Shown: positions 22,401 through 34,274 of the stretch, piece after piece
Layout: every line of letters begins with the position of its first letter
Numbering within the stretch: position 1 is the stretch's first letter
Source of the DNA: Pestalotiopsis fici W106-1
Lineage: Eukaryota; Ascomycota; Sordariomycetes; Amphisphaeriales; Sporocadaceae
Direction: 5' to 3'
Length of the DNA stretch: 64,000 bases
NCBI RefSeq assembly: GCF_000516985.1
Contig: NW_006917093.1
Location: 3,472,001-3,536,000 of the forward strand
Notes under the pieces: model-generated
The model's database searches: none
Told to the model about the DNA's origin: nothing
What the model saw: only the letters and a program-made list of their open reading frames with translations
Program-made: the position numbers and the translations under genes

Positions 22401-22803
22401 GGACACGGCCGTCAACCCCACTGTAGCAATGACAGGCGAGCTGACACTGACCGGAAAGGTGCTGCGGATAGGTGGTTTGAGAGAAAAGACTGTGGCAGCG
22501 CGCAGGGCAGGCTGCAAGCTGATCGTTTTCCCGGAGGATAACATGTCCGACTGGCTAGAACTTCCAGAGGTACGTACATTACCACCGCGTTATGTTTTCG
22601 CGACTTTTTGTTACTAGAGATGAGTATACTAATGATGGCGTCAACAGAATATCAAGGAAGGCATCGAAGGCCGACCAGCCAGGTGGTACAGTGATGTTTT
22701 TGACCTCGTCTTCCCCGACTTGGACAAGGAAGCAGCGAGCAAATGCAAGATCTGCGAGTGGAAGAAGGAACACGATGCAAAGAAAGACAGCGACGACAAA
22801 TAG
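19402..22803 (+). CDS. pim1: Mitochondrial Lon protease homolog (Pim1)
   Basis: ATP-dependent serine protease of the mitochondrial matrix that degrades misfolded and oxidised proteins and binds mtDNA. Exons 19402-22569 and 22648-22803 give 1107 aa. Regions in order: a presequence rich in R and S (about 1-75); a low-complexity acidic/Gly stretch; the LON substrate domain from about residue 175 (QVMAIPIAKRPLFPGFYKAI); a coiled coil; the AAA+ domain with Walker A GPPGVGKTS (K609) and Walker B LILIDEVDKIG; and the protease domain with nucleophile S986 in KDGPSAGIT and catalytic K1029 in GGLREKTVAA. An acidic, Lys/Glu-rich insertion lies between the AAA+ and protease domains (EKEKEKKDRD). The start is the first ATG in good context; an upstream in-frame TTG is unlikely. 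The 78-nt intron (GTACGT...CAG) restores the conserved C-terminus NIKEGIEGR, ending SDDK. Confidence 0.97.
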
Positions 22804-23528
22804 GACGGGGGCTTCGCATTCGGCAGCGGCGTCGGAGCTGACACGAGTTGGACCGCACCTCCACATGTGTCGTTGTCGTCGTCAGCCACGAGCCTGCATA
22901 AAGCATAGAGATGTACATTGGTTTATAGCATTTGCGGCAGGACAGGCGACTATCCAAAGGGCGTTCTAGGCGATGGGGACGCAATGATTTGACGAAATGG
23001 TTTCGAAGGAACCTGGAAACACCCTCTCTTCTCTCTACACACACATAAATCCCTTGTAATATTGCATCATTACATACATATCAAGATCATTTGTATGGAA
23101 ATAGGAGACAGGAGTCTAAGCGAATGATGGCATATTGCGCATACTTGGATGGTTGGGCTAAACACTGTACATAGACAGACAGAACGGCTCGATAGGTAAA
23201 TCTGCCAATTGTCATGCATTGAAATCCAGATGCAAAGAAATGTTTTCCTCCTCCATTTTTTTTTTTTTTGACCCCGATCACTTGAGCAAACCCCAAGATC
23301 TGGACCTGCCAAAGTTGCAGCCTTGGGCATCGACAAATGCTCATGGATGCTTCTTTGGGTATCTGTATGTGTGTTGTGGTTGGGCTTGGACCAAGGGAGA
23401 AAAAGACCAATGCAGGCAATATAATTCATGTCAGCGCCCACTTGCCATCATCTTGCTCCTGCATGCATCTGCAGCTACTCGCATGACCAAACCGGCCTTG
23501 CATAGGTACAGTGGGTTGCTGGCTGTCC

Positions 23529-23545
23529 TTTTTTTTTTTTTTTTT
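23529..23545. repeat. Homopolymer T17
   Basis: Uninterrupted T run read directly from the sequence. A second run of 14 T lies at 23256-23269. Confidence 0.9.
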
Positions 23546-23955
23546 CCCTCCTCCTTGCTCCGCCTTGCGGGCAGCTATCCGATATTGAGGCTGGCTGGAG
23601 CAAAGGGTCAAGAAAGAAGAGAGCATAGAGGATTGACTAGAGTTTGCCAAGAAGCTGAGTGGATGCCTCGCACAATATGGATATACGTATCTCACAAGAT
23701 CCGCCTGATGCCGACAAGTATCTCTCTTCAGGAATGGTTGCGTTGCGGGATCCATGCTATGTATATACAGTAAACCTACGTAGCTAATGCTCCAGGTTTG
23801 AGGCGGGCAGTGCTGACCTTGAACCGTCCACTACGCCAATGTGATGAGAAAGTAATAGGGGTGGTGGGAGGGCTTACGGACAAACTCCTGATTGTGTACT
23901 TGGTAGGTGCCCAATTTCTATTTTTCGGAGACTGCCCAACGCCCATTTAATGATT

Positions 23956-23974
23956 ATGATGATGATGATGATGA
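23956..23974. repeat. ATG/TGA trinucleotide microsatellite
   Basis: About six tandem ATG units seen directly, in non-coding sequence. Confidence 0.85.
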
Positions 23975-26900
23975 CGACACGGGGAAAGGAAATAGATTCT
24001 GCAGGATGCGACTACATAGATGGTGAGATGTTTATTATGTACAACCCATGAAATTAGACCATTGTTGGTCAACACGGGGCCACTCGGAGGGTTCTATGTG
24101 TATACGTGTCTGTTGGTGATGAATTTTGGTCATGTTGACACACACATGCCCATCTTGGGATAGATGTTTTTCTTGGATCATTTCCTCGGATCGTGTGTAT
24201 AGTCGAGACTAAGGGGACCCAAGAGCTCGCGAAGACAAGACGGACGCTGACGGGGCTCTAGTGTCTTGTCTTACCCAGATCTGCGTAGCCCTTATGCAAT
24301 CACCTTCTGTGTAAACTTGAGCGAAATTCGGGAAGAAATAGTATCACGACTTGTCTCATCACGCAGGTGTTGTACTATGGTTTTTTCTTTTCTCACCCAG
24401 AGGCCGGTATAAAAAAGAAAGAAAAAAAGCAGAGCACACAAGTAATAGTTTGGGATCCACAAGGGAGGTAAATGTTCCGGTCATCCTCAATCGGAATCCG
24501 ACTTGCTTCAAGCATTGAGCACGAACAGGTGCCTGGATTACACTATACTGCGGGTAGATTGAAATAGCTTCTTTTGGGTCTTTCGGTATTTACTGTTGCT
24601 GGACAGTTTGGTGCCAATGGACGTCGAGGACTTATGTTGCTGATCGTTTATAGTTTTTTTTAATTTTATTACAGGGCGCGTGTGCGCTTGCGATTAGTGC
24701 AATGTATCGCTGCCCAAGCTGCCGGAACGGGAAAATGCGGTGCTCAAAAGGCCCCAAGGCCCGGAGCTCCTGGCAAGGGGACGACGGTGCGGGATGGGAC
24801 AAGACTGACGATGGCTTCTCAGAATTTGTGGTTTGTCCTTTGGGTTCCTCCTCTGATGATGTATGCGGGTCAGTGGAAGCACGGTACCATGCTCATCCAG
24901 ATCTCTCTACTCGTCAGTCTACGCAAAGATCGGGGAACAGGGACGAGGGAATGGGTATCACAATCCTCTACTCGGCTGCCGCTGATGCTTCTGTATCAGA
25001 GGCCGTCCATTCATCATCGTACGTCATTGCCCACAGGTCCAAATCCACATCTCGCGACCAGATACTACACGACATGAGAAGATTACACATGTCAATACGC
25101 AGATCACACGATCTAGCTGACCGCGGCCGCCGGGGGATTATTTGAAGTGCGCAGAAACCAATAGAGAAAGTCGAATCGGCCACGGTTCTTTATGGCATTC
25201 TCCGTGTTTCAAGCAAACGGGTAAATTTCTTCTTGAACATGGCGGTGAGCATAGACGGTATCAGAGATGCCTATATACCTATACGCGAAATGTTGTCGTG
25301 TTGGAAATTGATGGCGTTTGGCTGCTTGGCATAGTCTTTACTTGGTTTTACTGTGCATTGCAAGCATCGTGTTCCAGGAGTAACTTATTTAGAAAACTCT
25401 GTACCAACCAGACACTTGTCAGAGTTTATGGCCACAGTTTCGCACCAATGGGTTTTCACTTAAGGTATTGAGAATTGTAAAGCTTACTACAATACCCAGT
25501 ATCTTTCCAATAGATGTAAAATAACTCTGATTTCATTTAGCCGATTACCTATGTATACATTACCCCGTCCCAGGTGTTAGTGAGGGTAGTAAAGTGGCTC
25601 ACATAATCAGAAGCGTTAGGGTCATGGTGGGTGCAATTATTACCTGCAGTTATGCGCGATGTGTACCTGATACGTGTTCCAATACTATGCTGAGCCTACT
25701 GTAGACGCACGGCGAGGTCGGAGATTGATGGCAGATATAGTCCAAGTCTAGGTACCTCATCAAGGTAGGCGGATACACGTAGATTGCGCGCACTTTGATG
25801 CAGAATGAGGTGACGGACGAAAGTGGCTCAAGACCTCGGCGCCTAACAAGTGATCGGTCACATTTTGCAGTAAATGATCCAAAACGACAAAGTCTAGGCG
25901 ACGAATGTCTGCGTATTTGGCCCATGGATAAAAACGCCTCTTCAACGTCCCTTTCTGCGGGGTGTCTGTCGGAGTTGCAGCCCCCAGATCAGCATGGAGC
26001 TGCTCGTTTGTGGAGGACGAATGAAGAATAGGAGAGGCTTGTGACGATTTGACGACATGAAGCTACACAACCAGCTGATGCTTTTTGTCTGTCTCCCTCT
26101 CTCTGTTTGGAATAAGGAACCCGAAAGGCAATCCGGATGCCTCTGCCCAAAGCCGTGCATGCATCGAGAGCAACGTGCCAGGGATGATTCTGTACATAGG
26201 GTGATGCTGGCCTCTCCTCCAACCATGGAAACGCCCACACCCACCAGAGAAGTTGTACAACACATCAAGTCATTGTTCAATCACAGCCACGAATTGATAT
26301 GACTTGTCCGTCGCAACTCGGCGGTGCCAAAGCTGATCCTTGGGCGGTCCATACGTTCAGGTCAGATACGAGTCCCTGAATAGGCAACGAGGCGGGTCCC
26401 ATTATAGTGTACAGATAGATCCTAAGCATCATTGCAGGCGATGGCTGGTGATAGCTGCTAGTATGGTTGATCTGTAGTACACTAGTCCTGGGCGGCCGGG
26501 CACACACTCGACAGCAGTTACTACTTTACTATGTGTTGTGTAAATCTTGCTACCTTAGCGTCCCTCGGTGCTCCCCGTTCTGACTGAGATCATCCTTGTC
26601 GGCCATGTTGAACCCCAGTCCAAGTCGTTGATACGCCGAGTCCTTGATCCCCGATGAGCAAGCAGGGGGAGAGAATGGAGAAGATTGAAGCCAGGCCCCC
26701 GCGTCTTGCTTGCCGAGCTAGAGTCAAGTTCGGTATAGTCCGTTGGAGGGGTTCGTGAGTTTGTGTGTGTAGGTGTGTGCCTGTTTAGCATTGTCTGTGC
26801 TTTGGAGCCCAAGGTTAGGTTCCGCGGTTTTGGAGTGTTTTTAGTGCAGTACACAGTAGTGGGTGTACACAGTAGGTAAATCACAATAGGAGGGATGAAT

Positions 26901-28120
26901 GGATGGATGGGGATGGTGGATGAATACACAGTAGAGGGAGGGAGGTAAGCAACCTTGTTGGGTTGCCAAGGAGAAAGTAGAAACAAGTGAGAGGGAAATA
27001 AAAAGAAAGAAGAAGAAAAAAAGGCAGAAGAGCTTCACCGCAAGCATCTCGTCATTCTCAATTCCCTCTTCGTCCGCGATCTCTTGCGTTTCCATGCTGC
27101 AGTCGAAGAGGAGTCGTTGCATGCTCAAAAATACCTATCAACCAACAACAGCCAAGCTCCGAATGCCGCTCAAGCTGCATCTGCATCTTTCTGCTTTCTG
27201 ACGCTGGGCAACCTTCATGTCCCGGGAAGGCACGGCTCAGCCAGCTCTTTGCTGCCAAATCTGCTACCCTCACTAGCCTACAAAACTATGTAATAGTACA
27301 CACTACGGACCGTAGTCAATGTACCCGCTGGGCTGGGGTCTGACATAGGTAAGTGCCTAGGTACTACACATATAGTGCATCCCTACATTACATGGTACTA
27401 CCTACTACCTCTTCGTACCCTCGGGACACTGAACACACTCTCGTTAGTATGTACTAGGACGCGAACAAATGACAGCGCACCAAGCAACCACAAAGTTGAC
27501 GACCTTTCTATAACCAATGTCCCCGAATCGCCTCACTTCTACTTTTCAATTGACACCCTTTTCCACTGCTTGATCTGTTCATACTCTTGAGCCAGCTGCT
27601 CTTGTAGTTCGCCCTCATATACATACCCCGTTGTCCCTCGCCTACATTGTACACGAACCATGACATGACGAGGGCCCAGCCACCACCCCACCTACATTAG
27701 CATCCGATCTTTCGGTGAACACACATTGGGTGTCGGTTGCCTGCACACATACATACCTTCCAGTCGCGCTTCACAAGGGATTGCATCTTGCTTCTTTCCA
27801 CTCTGCCACAATCTGTGACTTCGCCTCCAGATAGCCGTCCGAGCACCAGAACGGCCACCGATCGCACATGATCCAAGTCTAGTGTAGTGGCCATCTACAA
27901 ATTCTGGATCATTACCTGCCCCCTCTACACGAATAGCAATCACCCACTTGTGATTCATATATACATATGATTCACGAACCAGCCAGCAGCAGCGCATAGA
28001 CGACATGACATAGCTCCTGTTCCTTTACCCTGTTGTCGCCTCCTGCCTCAGGGTTGCCCTCGCTCCCAGTATATCCTACAAAACATTCAAGCATTGATTG
28101 ACATCGAGCTTGACACATCT

Positions 28121-28333
28121 ATGGTCTCCGACAAGCCGCCCCCGGATCTACTCCACAGCCGCCGAAATGGCAACACAAGCGGATCCCTCCTCGCACGACC
28201 CGACCCCGGAGAACCACAAAAGACTTTCAACTCTTCTCAGAAGATTCTTGGGCAGGAACAATGCGCCTCTGACGCCAGAGGGTGTGACCGAAGCATCGCA
28301 AGCCCTGCCACCCGAAACGACTGGCGGGGATGA
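28121..28333 (+). CDS. Possible overlapping upstream ORF of the kinase gene
   Basis: An ATG at 28121 opens a 70-codon frame that runs past the predicted kinase start at 28167 in a different frame and stops at 28333. If the transcript begins upstream of 28121, scanning ribosomes would meet this ATG first, which would lower kinase translation. The peptide resembles nothing I know. It may not be translated at all if transcription starts downstream or a leader intron removes it. Confidence 0.3.
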   Translation: MVSDKPPPDLLHSRRNGNTSGSLLARPDPGEPQKTFNSSQKILGQEQCASDARGCDRSIASPATRNDWRG

Positions 28334-30969
28334 GAGCAACGTATCGCGACCTTCGGCCAGGAGGGTTGTCCCTGGCCTTCCTCGAGCAAAGACCTTCAAG
28401 AGACAACAGTCGGAGCTCAGGGAACGGCTAGAGCTGAACAAGCCTACACAGGCCGAGCGAAGGGCAGTGTCCGTCGACCGAAGGGGCACACATCTACCTC
28501 GTGATGTCTCGGCAAGCAGAAGTCAACGTTTGCCTCGCGCAAGTGCGCCCGACTTTTTCGATGATGCCGGCTCCACTACGACGGCCGGAAATGACCAGTC
28601 AGCACTGCATAGTCCCATGGAGGAGAAGCAATTCTTGAATGTGCCAGATACAGGCATTGTTCACGTTGATCTGGCGGCGCAAAAGGAATCATCTGCAGCC
28701 CGGTTTCCTTCAAGAGAACCTTCTGCTGCTGATGCGCGGTCTGTTACAACGTCGGCATATGACACTCAGATTCGCGATGAGCTGGAAAGCAAGTGGATAC
28801 TAAACCTTTCCATGCACTTCAGAGACAAGTCTAGGAGGGAAAAGTTCTTTGTGACGTACAGAGAAAAAGAGTGCCTATGGCGGCGGGTGACCATATCCCT
28901 AGACTATCGAGACGCTCCATCCGATTCCTTAGAAGGAGATCTTCAGGATACAAAGTTCCAACGTGAGAAAAGCGCAAAGATCTACGAAGCCATTCGCGAG
29001 AGCCTTCAAGACATTCAGTTCTATGATACCGTGACGAATCTCAAGTTGCAGACCACCAATGGCAGATTGCATGTTCACGTGGTTGAAGATGTCAATGTAA
29101 GTTGAAGGCAAATCGAGTTTGGAAGAGCTTTACTGACGAGGGGTGGGTTCTCAGGAAATCATCCACTTTCCTGCCGTTCAAATGGTTCAACATCTGGGCT
29201 GTCGCCGTATTCGAGAGAAAGACATCATCTTTGATTCTCACATGTCTGGTTTCGTCTACAAGGTCCAGGTTGATGGTCGAACTTTGATCAAGAAGGAGAT
29301 TCCCGGGCCCGATACTATAGAAGAGTTTCTCTACGAAGTGAACGCGCTAAATTCTCTGAGATTTTCCGCCAGTACCGTATCATTTTACGGAGTGGTTGTG
29401 GATGACGGCGATACTAGTGTCAAAGGCCTTCTCATTGACTATGCTGAGAAGGGTGCGCTTATCGACATCATTTACGACGCCCAAGAGCATGGCCCGGATT
29501 TGCCCTGGATAATGCGAGAGAAATGGGCGCGGCAAATCGTTCAAGGTCTCTCAGACATTCACGAAGCCGGATTCGTGCAAGGCGATTTTACTCTTTCTAA
29601 TATTGTTATTGACGATGATGATAATGCTAAGATAATAGACATCAACAGACGAGGCTGCCCAGTTGGCTGGGAGCCTCCGGAGGCAACTCCACTTATCAAC
29701 AATAATCAGCGGATTTCCATGTATATTGGAGTCAAGTCTGATTTATATCAGCTAGGAATGGTTCTTTGGGCCTTGGCAATGCTTGAAGATGAGCCCGAGG
29801 CTCACCGGCGGCCGCTGCGATTAGATCCGGACATCGAGGTACCAAGGTGGTACCGCAGGCTAGTGGACAATTGCCTCAGCGATAACCCACGCATGCGCAA
29901 GCAGGCGACTGTGCTTCTCGACATGTTTCCCAGTTCTTCGTATGAAAATCACGACCAACACGAGCCACCTTCTATTTCTGTGGATGATGGTCTATCGATT
30001 CAGCAGTACAGAGTGGAAGAACACGAGCGTAGCGGCCACCCAATTATCAGAACGGTGACACCACAAAGCGATGCGTATGCGTCAGGGATAGGTCACCAGT
30101 CTGGCCTCACTTCACCTGGTTTGTCGGAAGATGCTTTCTACTACCCTCCCAGGGGCCGGTCGCCGCCTAGTCCTATGCCAAGCAATCTTGACGACTGCGA
30201 CGCTCCCTTCCTCGGACGGAACGGTACTTGGTCGGATCGGCGCAATCTAGTCGAGCCTGAGGAGAGTGAAGATGCGATATCCAGGGTTGATTCAAAAACT
30301 CGGATGAGCGAAATCACGAGGCAGCTGGAGGGAAGTCTTAGGACGATCGGCTCACAGAGCTGTCGGGTTTCTGCTGGTGAACATGGTGGCGCTGGCGAAG
30401 AAACACAATCAATCGACCTCGAGGAGCCATGCGTGCCATTGAGCTCGCCCCAGATCGTTGTTGATGAGGCAGGAGACGAGGATGCTCATGAATTTGGGCC
30501 AGAGCCAGTGGTCCCAAGAGACAATGTCCCCGACAAGGAGACCACGAATATGGATCCTACGGCAGTGCTTACCCTTCCTCTCGAGGATGCGAAGTCCACC
30601 GACCCACGAGGAGGATCACAAACAATGAACCTGGCTCCAACTGGGGTCCAACGCCAATCTGAGCAAGTGGGATATATCAAAGAACGCGAAACTCCTCTAC
30701 TGCACCAAGAACATGACCAGCAGGATGACAACTATGCAGCAAATTATGCCCATGTCGGAGGTTCGGCGTTCCCTCCAAATATTCCATCAGAGCCATCAAC
30801 GAGTTTGCAGTTCCCAGCCAGCGACAGGCCAGTCTATGATGCGGCAGCAGATCTGACGGGCATTGGCACTGGTTATGAAACTGAAGAATTTCGAAAGTCA
30901 ATTTGCTCAGACGAGGATCTCGGGCTTACATCCACAACACCGGCTCCTGACGTGACATCACAGGCGTAA
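28167..30969 (+). CDS. Divergent fungal protein kinase-like protein
   Basis: Exons 28167-29096 and 29155-30969 (58-nt intron, GTAAGT...CAG) give 914 aa. Residues 1-190 are Ser/Arg-rich and disordered. Residues 210-345 form a folded region (DELESKWILNLSMHFRDKS, EKFFVTYRE, CLWRRVTISLDYRD) that I cannot name. The kinase domain spans about 335-590. It has a weak glycine loop (SGFVYKV), a candidate ATP lysine at 353/354 in TLIKKEI, a catalytic loop QGDFTLSN near 451 with Asp and Asn kept but HRD replaced by QGD and the usual Lys by Thr, and DIN in place of DFG near 471. An APE-like WEPPEAT and a DLYQLGMVLWALA helix follow. The C-terminal 320 residues are acidic and disordered. Activity cannot be told from sequence alone. 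The upstream in-frame start is a TTG, so I took the ATG at 28167. Confidence 0.8.
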
Positions 30970-33900
30970 AAGCAGAGAAATGGCAGTAATATACGACAGT
31001 AAGAAAAGATTACAGAGCTGGCGACACAGCACAGCATCATCAAACAGCAATTTGCATGGATTCACGGGCTTTGGAAGGAGCACGGAGACATGTCCTTTTT
31101 TATCGAATTTCATGAAGCTTACGGAATGGATGACTTGTATATTTGTACTTGCTGACCTTTACTCTTCTTTTTTCTTTCCGTTCTTCCTTTCCATATTTGT
31201 GTGACTCATCTACCCGGACCCAAACGGACGGACCGTCAGGTGCGTGAATAGTCCTCAGTTGTCTTATTACCAAATCCAAGAAAAGAATTACTTTGATTGG
31301 CTGCCTTGATTCGCCGAGTCCTGAGATCTTGTTGCGAAGCTGCGCGTGAATGACGAATGCGAAGTCATGATACAAGAGATATTACTTGTTGCAAGATTCA
31401 GTTGAGTTATGACTTGAACACTCCACCCTACACATTCATGACGGAAAACCAGACGATTCGACAGTGTTGAACCGGTGCTGCAATTCCACCACGTTTACAG
31501 ATGCATAGAAGCTCCCGTGGTGGCGAGGTCAAAGATTAAAAGTGAAAACTTCCCGCCCCTGGCCTGGCCTGAACCCGGGTGGCGGGCTCTCCCCTCTCGC
31601 TAGGCCACTCTTGGCTTAGTTTTGTCGATCACAAAAAGCTTCTAGAAGAGACAATAAAGTCAAGATGCCCTTGGCTGGCACGTGCTCTCAACGGCTTCGG
31701 GTGGTCCATGCCCACGGGCGAGCGGCGTGGCGGCAAGGCGGGCGGCAATTTTGGGAAGACGATTGAGATTCTTCTAGCCCGCCAACCCGCACATGAAGCA
31801 ACGACGTCAAAGCTCCCGAATGGCTTTTTTTTTTTTTTTTTTTTTTTGTCTGCGGAAATCCCAAAGCCAAATTTGACCCGCAACCCGTGTTTTTTTTTTT
31901 CCCCTTCTGCCCTTCGCCACAGTTCAAAAGTGTGGACATTCCCGACCATCAAATCGCAATAGAAAATGCTGGGCCCCAAGGGCAAATAGCAAGCTAAGAG
32001 CTAACAAAGCTCCTCGTTATCCTCCTCCCCCCCCTCCTTCCCCCAATGATCACCATACTACAGGACACAACACAGATTCATGTCAATCAGTAAGGAGAAA
32101 TAGATAGTAGGTAATGTGAACCAGCCAAGTGAGCTGGTGACTTGCTGTCCGTCATACGACTCTTCCTTTGGCACCCGCACGCCGGAAACCCCAGTCAACG
32201 TGAGGACAAAATGTATCTCAAAGTCGGAGGATGATCGTCATTGCATCATCTCATTCTCCCCGATGGCGTACCATTGAGGGGGAGAGTTTGTAAACAATTG
32301 AGACAGTAGCAGAAGATCATCCTATCAGCGGTGACTAGCAACGTTCTGGGCGATGCATATTGGCCCTGATCTGGGTTTGGTTGGCGAGCAAGCTTTAAGA
32401 AAAGGAACGGTAAAGTTTCCGGCATTTGCTTGCTGCTGCATGTCCTGTCGGTGAATGTTAAAAGAGAAACAGAGTTTAGCACATGTGGTTGTCAACTATT
32501 CAAAACTCAAAAGGTTCAGTTTGGTGCTCAACCGCCATTCCTCCACCCGATAGTAGCAGCTTGCTGGGGGGCTGTTGAAGATCCGCTTTTCCGACCTGCG
32601 CATTGCAGCTTACATGCGATAAGCACTCCCTCCCAGACAATAAAGTCCATGATAGCATTTCCCGTTTGCCATCTCTAGCCACTGATGATTTTGTCGTTGG
32701 AATATCTCTTGAAAGCACTTGACGATAAAGATGAGTGACGAGTCTGAATCTTTCTAGACGGATTGAGCTCTACATAGGTATGACAGAGTACTCTGTACAT
32801 GGGTATCAATGCTGCATTGAGGTATGCAATCTGGGCAATTGTAAGTGTGAAAAGTACGTACCTTCTACACGCTACCAGAGGCACCAGACATCAAATTGGC
32901 ACGGGCGCCAGTTCCGGGTCACCACTGATGGAGGCTGGTTGGCTGGAGACAGTTGATACCCACCTAATCAGGAAGGACCCCTGTTTCGCCCTCCCATGGC
33001 GTCTTGATTTCCTGGCCAATCACCGTCAACCCAACTCCCAACAATTTCCCCCAACAACAACGACATGTTGCCCTGGAACTGGGAACATTCAGTCAGCACT
33101 CAGCACTGTCAGTTATCCACGGTCGAATTCTTTGGAACCAGCGGCAACATGACACCCAAGAACCGAGGATTCGAATCACCATATGGAGAATTGAGATTGG
33201 CCAGTCAGTGGCGGCCATGCTGTTCGGTTACGGATCTCTTTCCCCCTTGTTTGCTGCTCCCCAGTCCCCCACGTTTGTGATTGTCCGGGTTTTTTCGCCT
33301 CGGCTATGACTTTCTTTGGTTGACGTGCCCGTGACGATCTGTTGTTGTTCACCTTTGATCATGTGCTTGTGATCATCGCGCAGACTTTAGCAAAGAAGTT
33401 ATCCCCTATGAGCAGGATGTTTTTCCCTTGTGGACTGAGTCTAGTCAGCTATAAACGCAACATGGCAAGAGTTTATCTCTGGTCCATGACAAGCAACCAA
33501 ACGTGAAATTCTTAGGGAATCCGTCTGATTTTTTATACAATAACCACTGGACTGCATATGTCAACTAAAAAGACCCTGTCTGTTGTTGGACACTTGAAAA
33601 CAAACAGTGTGCTTCAAGGTGAAACTTGATCAACCACGTTGGGTGGAATGTCAAAAAGTAACTAATAAGGCAACTCACGCAAGAACCAGAGCCAAGCTAC
33701 CGAGTATGCGTGTAGAGTGATTTTAGTATCAAGAGTTTTATACTGGGCATAAGGGGTCTCTTTTACCCCATTCCGAGTAATTTACGTTACCAAGCACATA
33801 TGCTTGCATGCAAACAATCAACACAACAAGCCATGCAACATCATCTGCTGTGCCGACCGCCCCCAAACGAATGAACTGGACTGATCTGGACGCAGGGTCA

Positions 33901-34274
33901 TCATACCCATTGACTTGCCCGAGAGGCAAAAAAAAAAAAACAAAACCAACCATAGGAGCGCCACTTTGTTCGCTCTGTCCCCAGTCCTAGTCCCCGCCAT
34001 CTTGCCCATCTGTCCCACCAAAGCCAGACTCTACACACTAGGTACCCACCGCATAGTACTTTGGTACCTCTGCCTTCCTTCTCGATAAATATTCTTCTCT
34101 CAGCCCGTCCATGCATTCCTCTTTTGTTTCCTTCCCCCTCACGCTGTTCGTCAAACACCAACAAGTCCTCGATACTTATCTCGAGGCCCGATAACATCAA
34201 CAACTTATCGGTTTCCTTTTTTTTTCCATCCTCCGTTTTTAATTTGCTCTCTCATTCGATCGACATTGTCCATC
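30970..34274. other. 3.3-kb stretch without a gene; long desaturase upstream region
   Basis: No convincing gene. It contains T runs (31825-31847 and near 31890), an A run near 33928, a CTAGGTACC-type motif near 34038, and pyrimidine-rich sequence from about 34070 to the desaturase ATG. Long upstream regions are common for regulated lipid genes, so this may be control sequence. Confidence 0.5.
31825..31847. repeat. Homopolymer T23
   Basis: Longest single-base run in the window, read directly; intergenic. Confidence 0.95.

Larger units (their letters stand above)
22804..28166. other. 5.4-kb stretch without a recognised gene
   Basis: No reading frame shows a known domain. It holds homopolymer T runs (23256-23269, 23529-23545), a TGA/ATG trinucleotide repeat (23956-23974), GGAT-rich repeats near 26895-26925, and a CT-rich block near 27000-27030. 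The right end is the likely leader of the kinase gene. An unrecognised non-coding RNA or a very fragmented small gene is possible but not supported. Confidence 0.5.

Noticed and set aside
24702..25145. Plus-strand frame beginning with a CPSCRNGKMRC pattern, resembling a zinc-binding start
   Set aside because: Only one short Cys cluster, no matching downstream domain, an equally long overlapping frame, and no clear splice partners.
26841..27128. Minus-strand frame starting MQRLLFDCSMETQEIADEEG
   Set aside because: The start looks protein-like, but it runs into a poly-Phe translation of a CT-rich tract and I found no convincing downstream exon.
33160..33240. Sequence near 33169 resembling a reversed tRNA B-box (GATTCGAA)
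   Set aside because: No matching A-box, acceptor stem or cloverleaf could be built around it. No tRNA or 5S rRNA gene was found by eye anywhere in the window.
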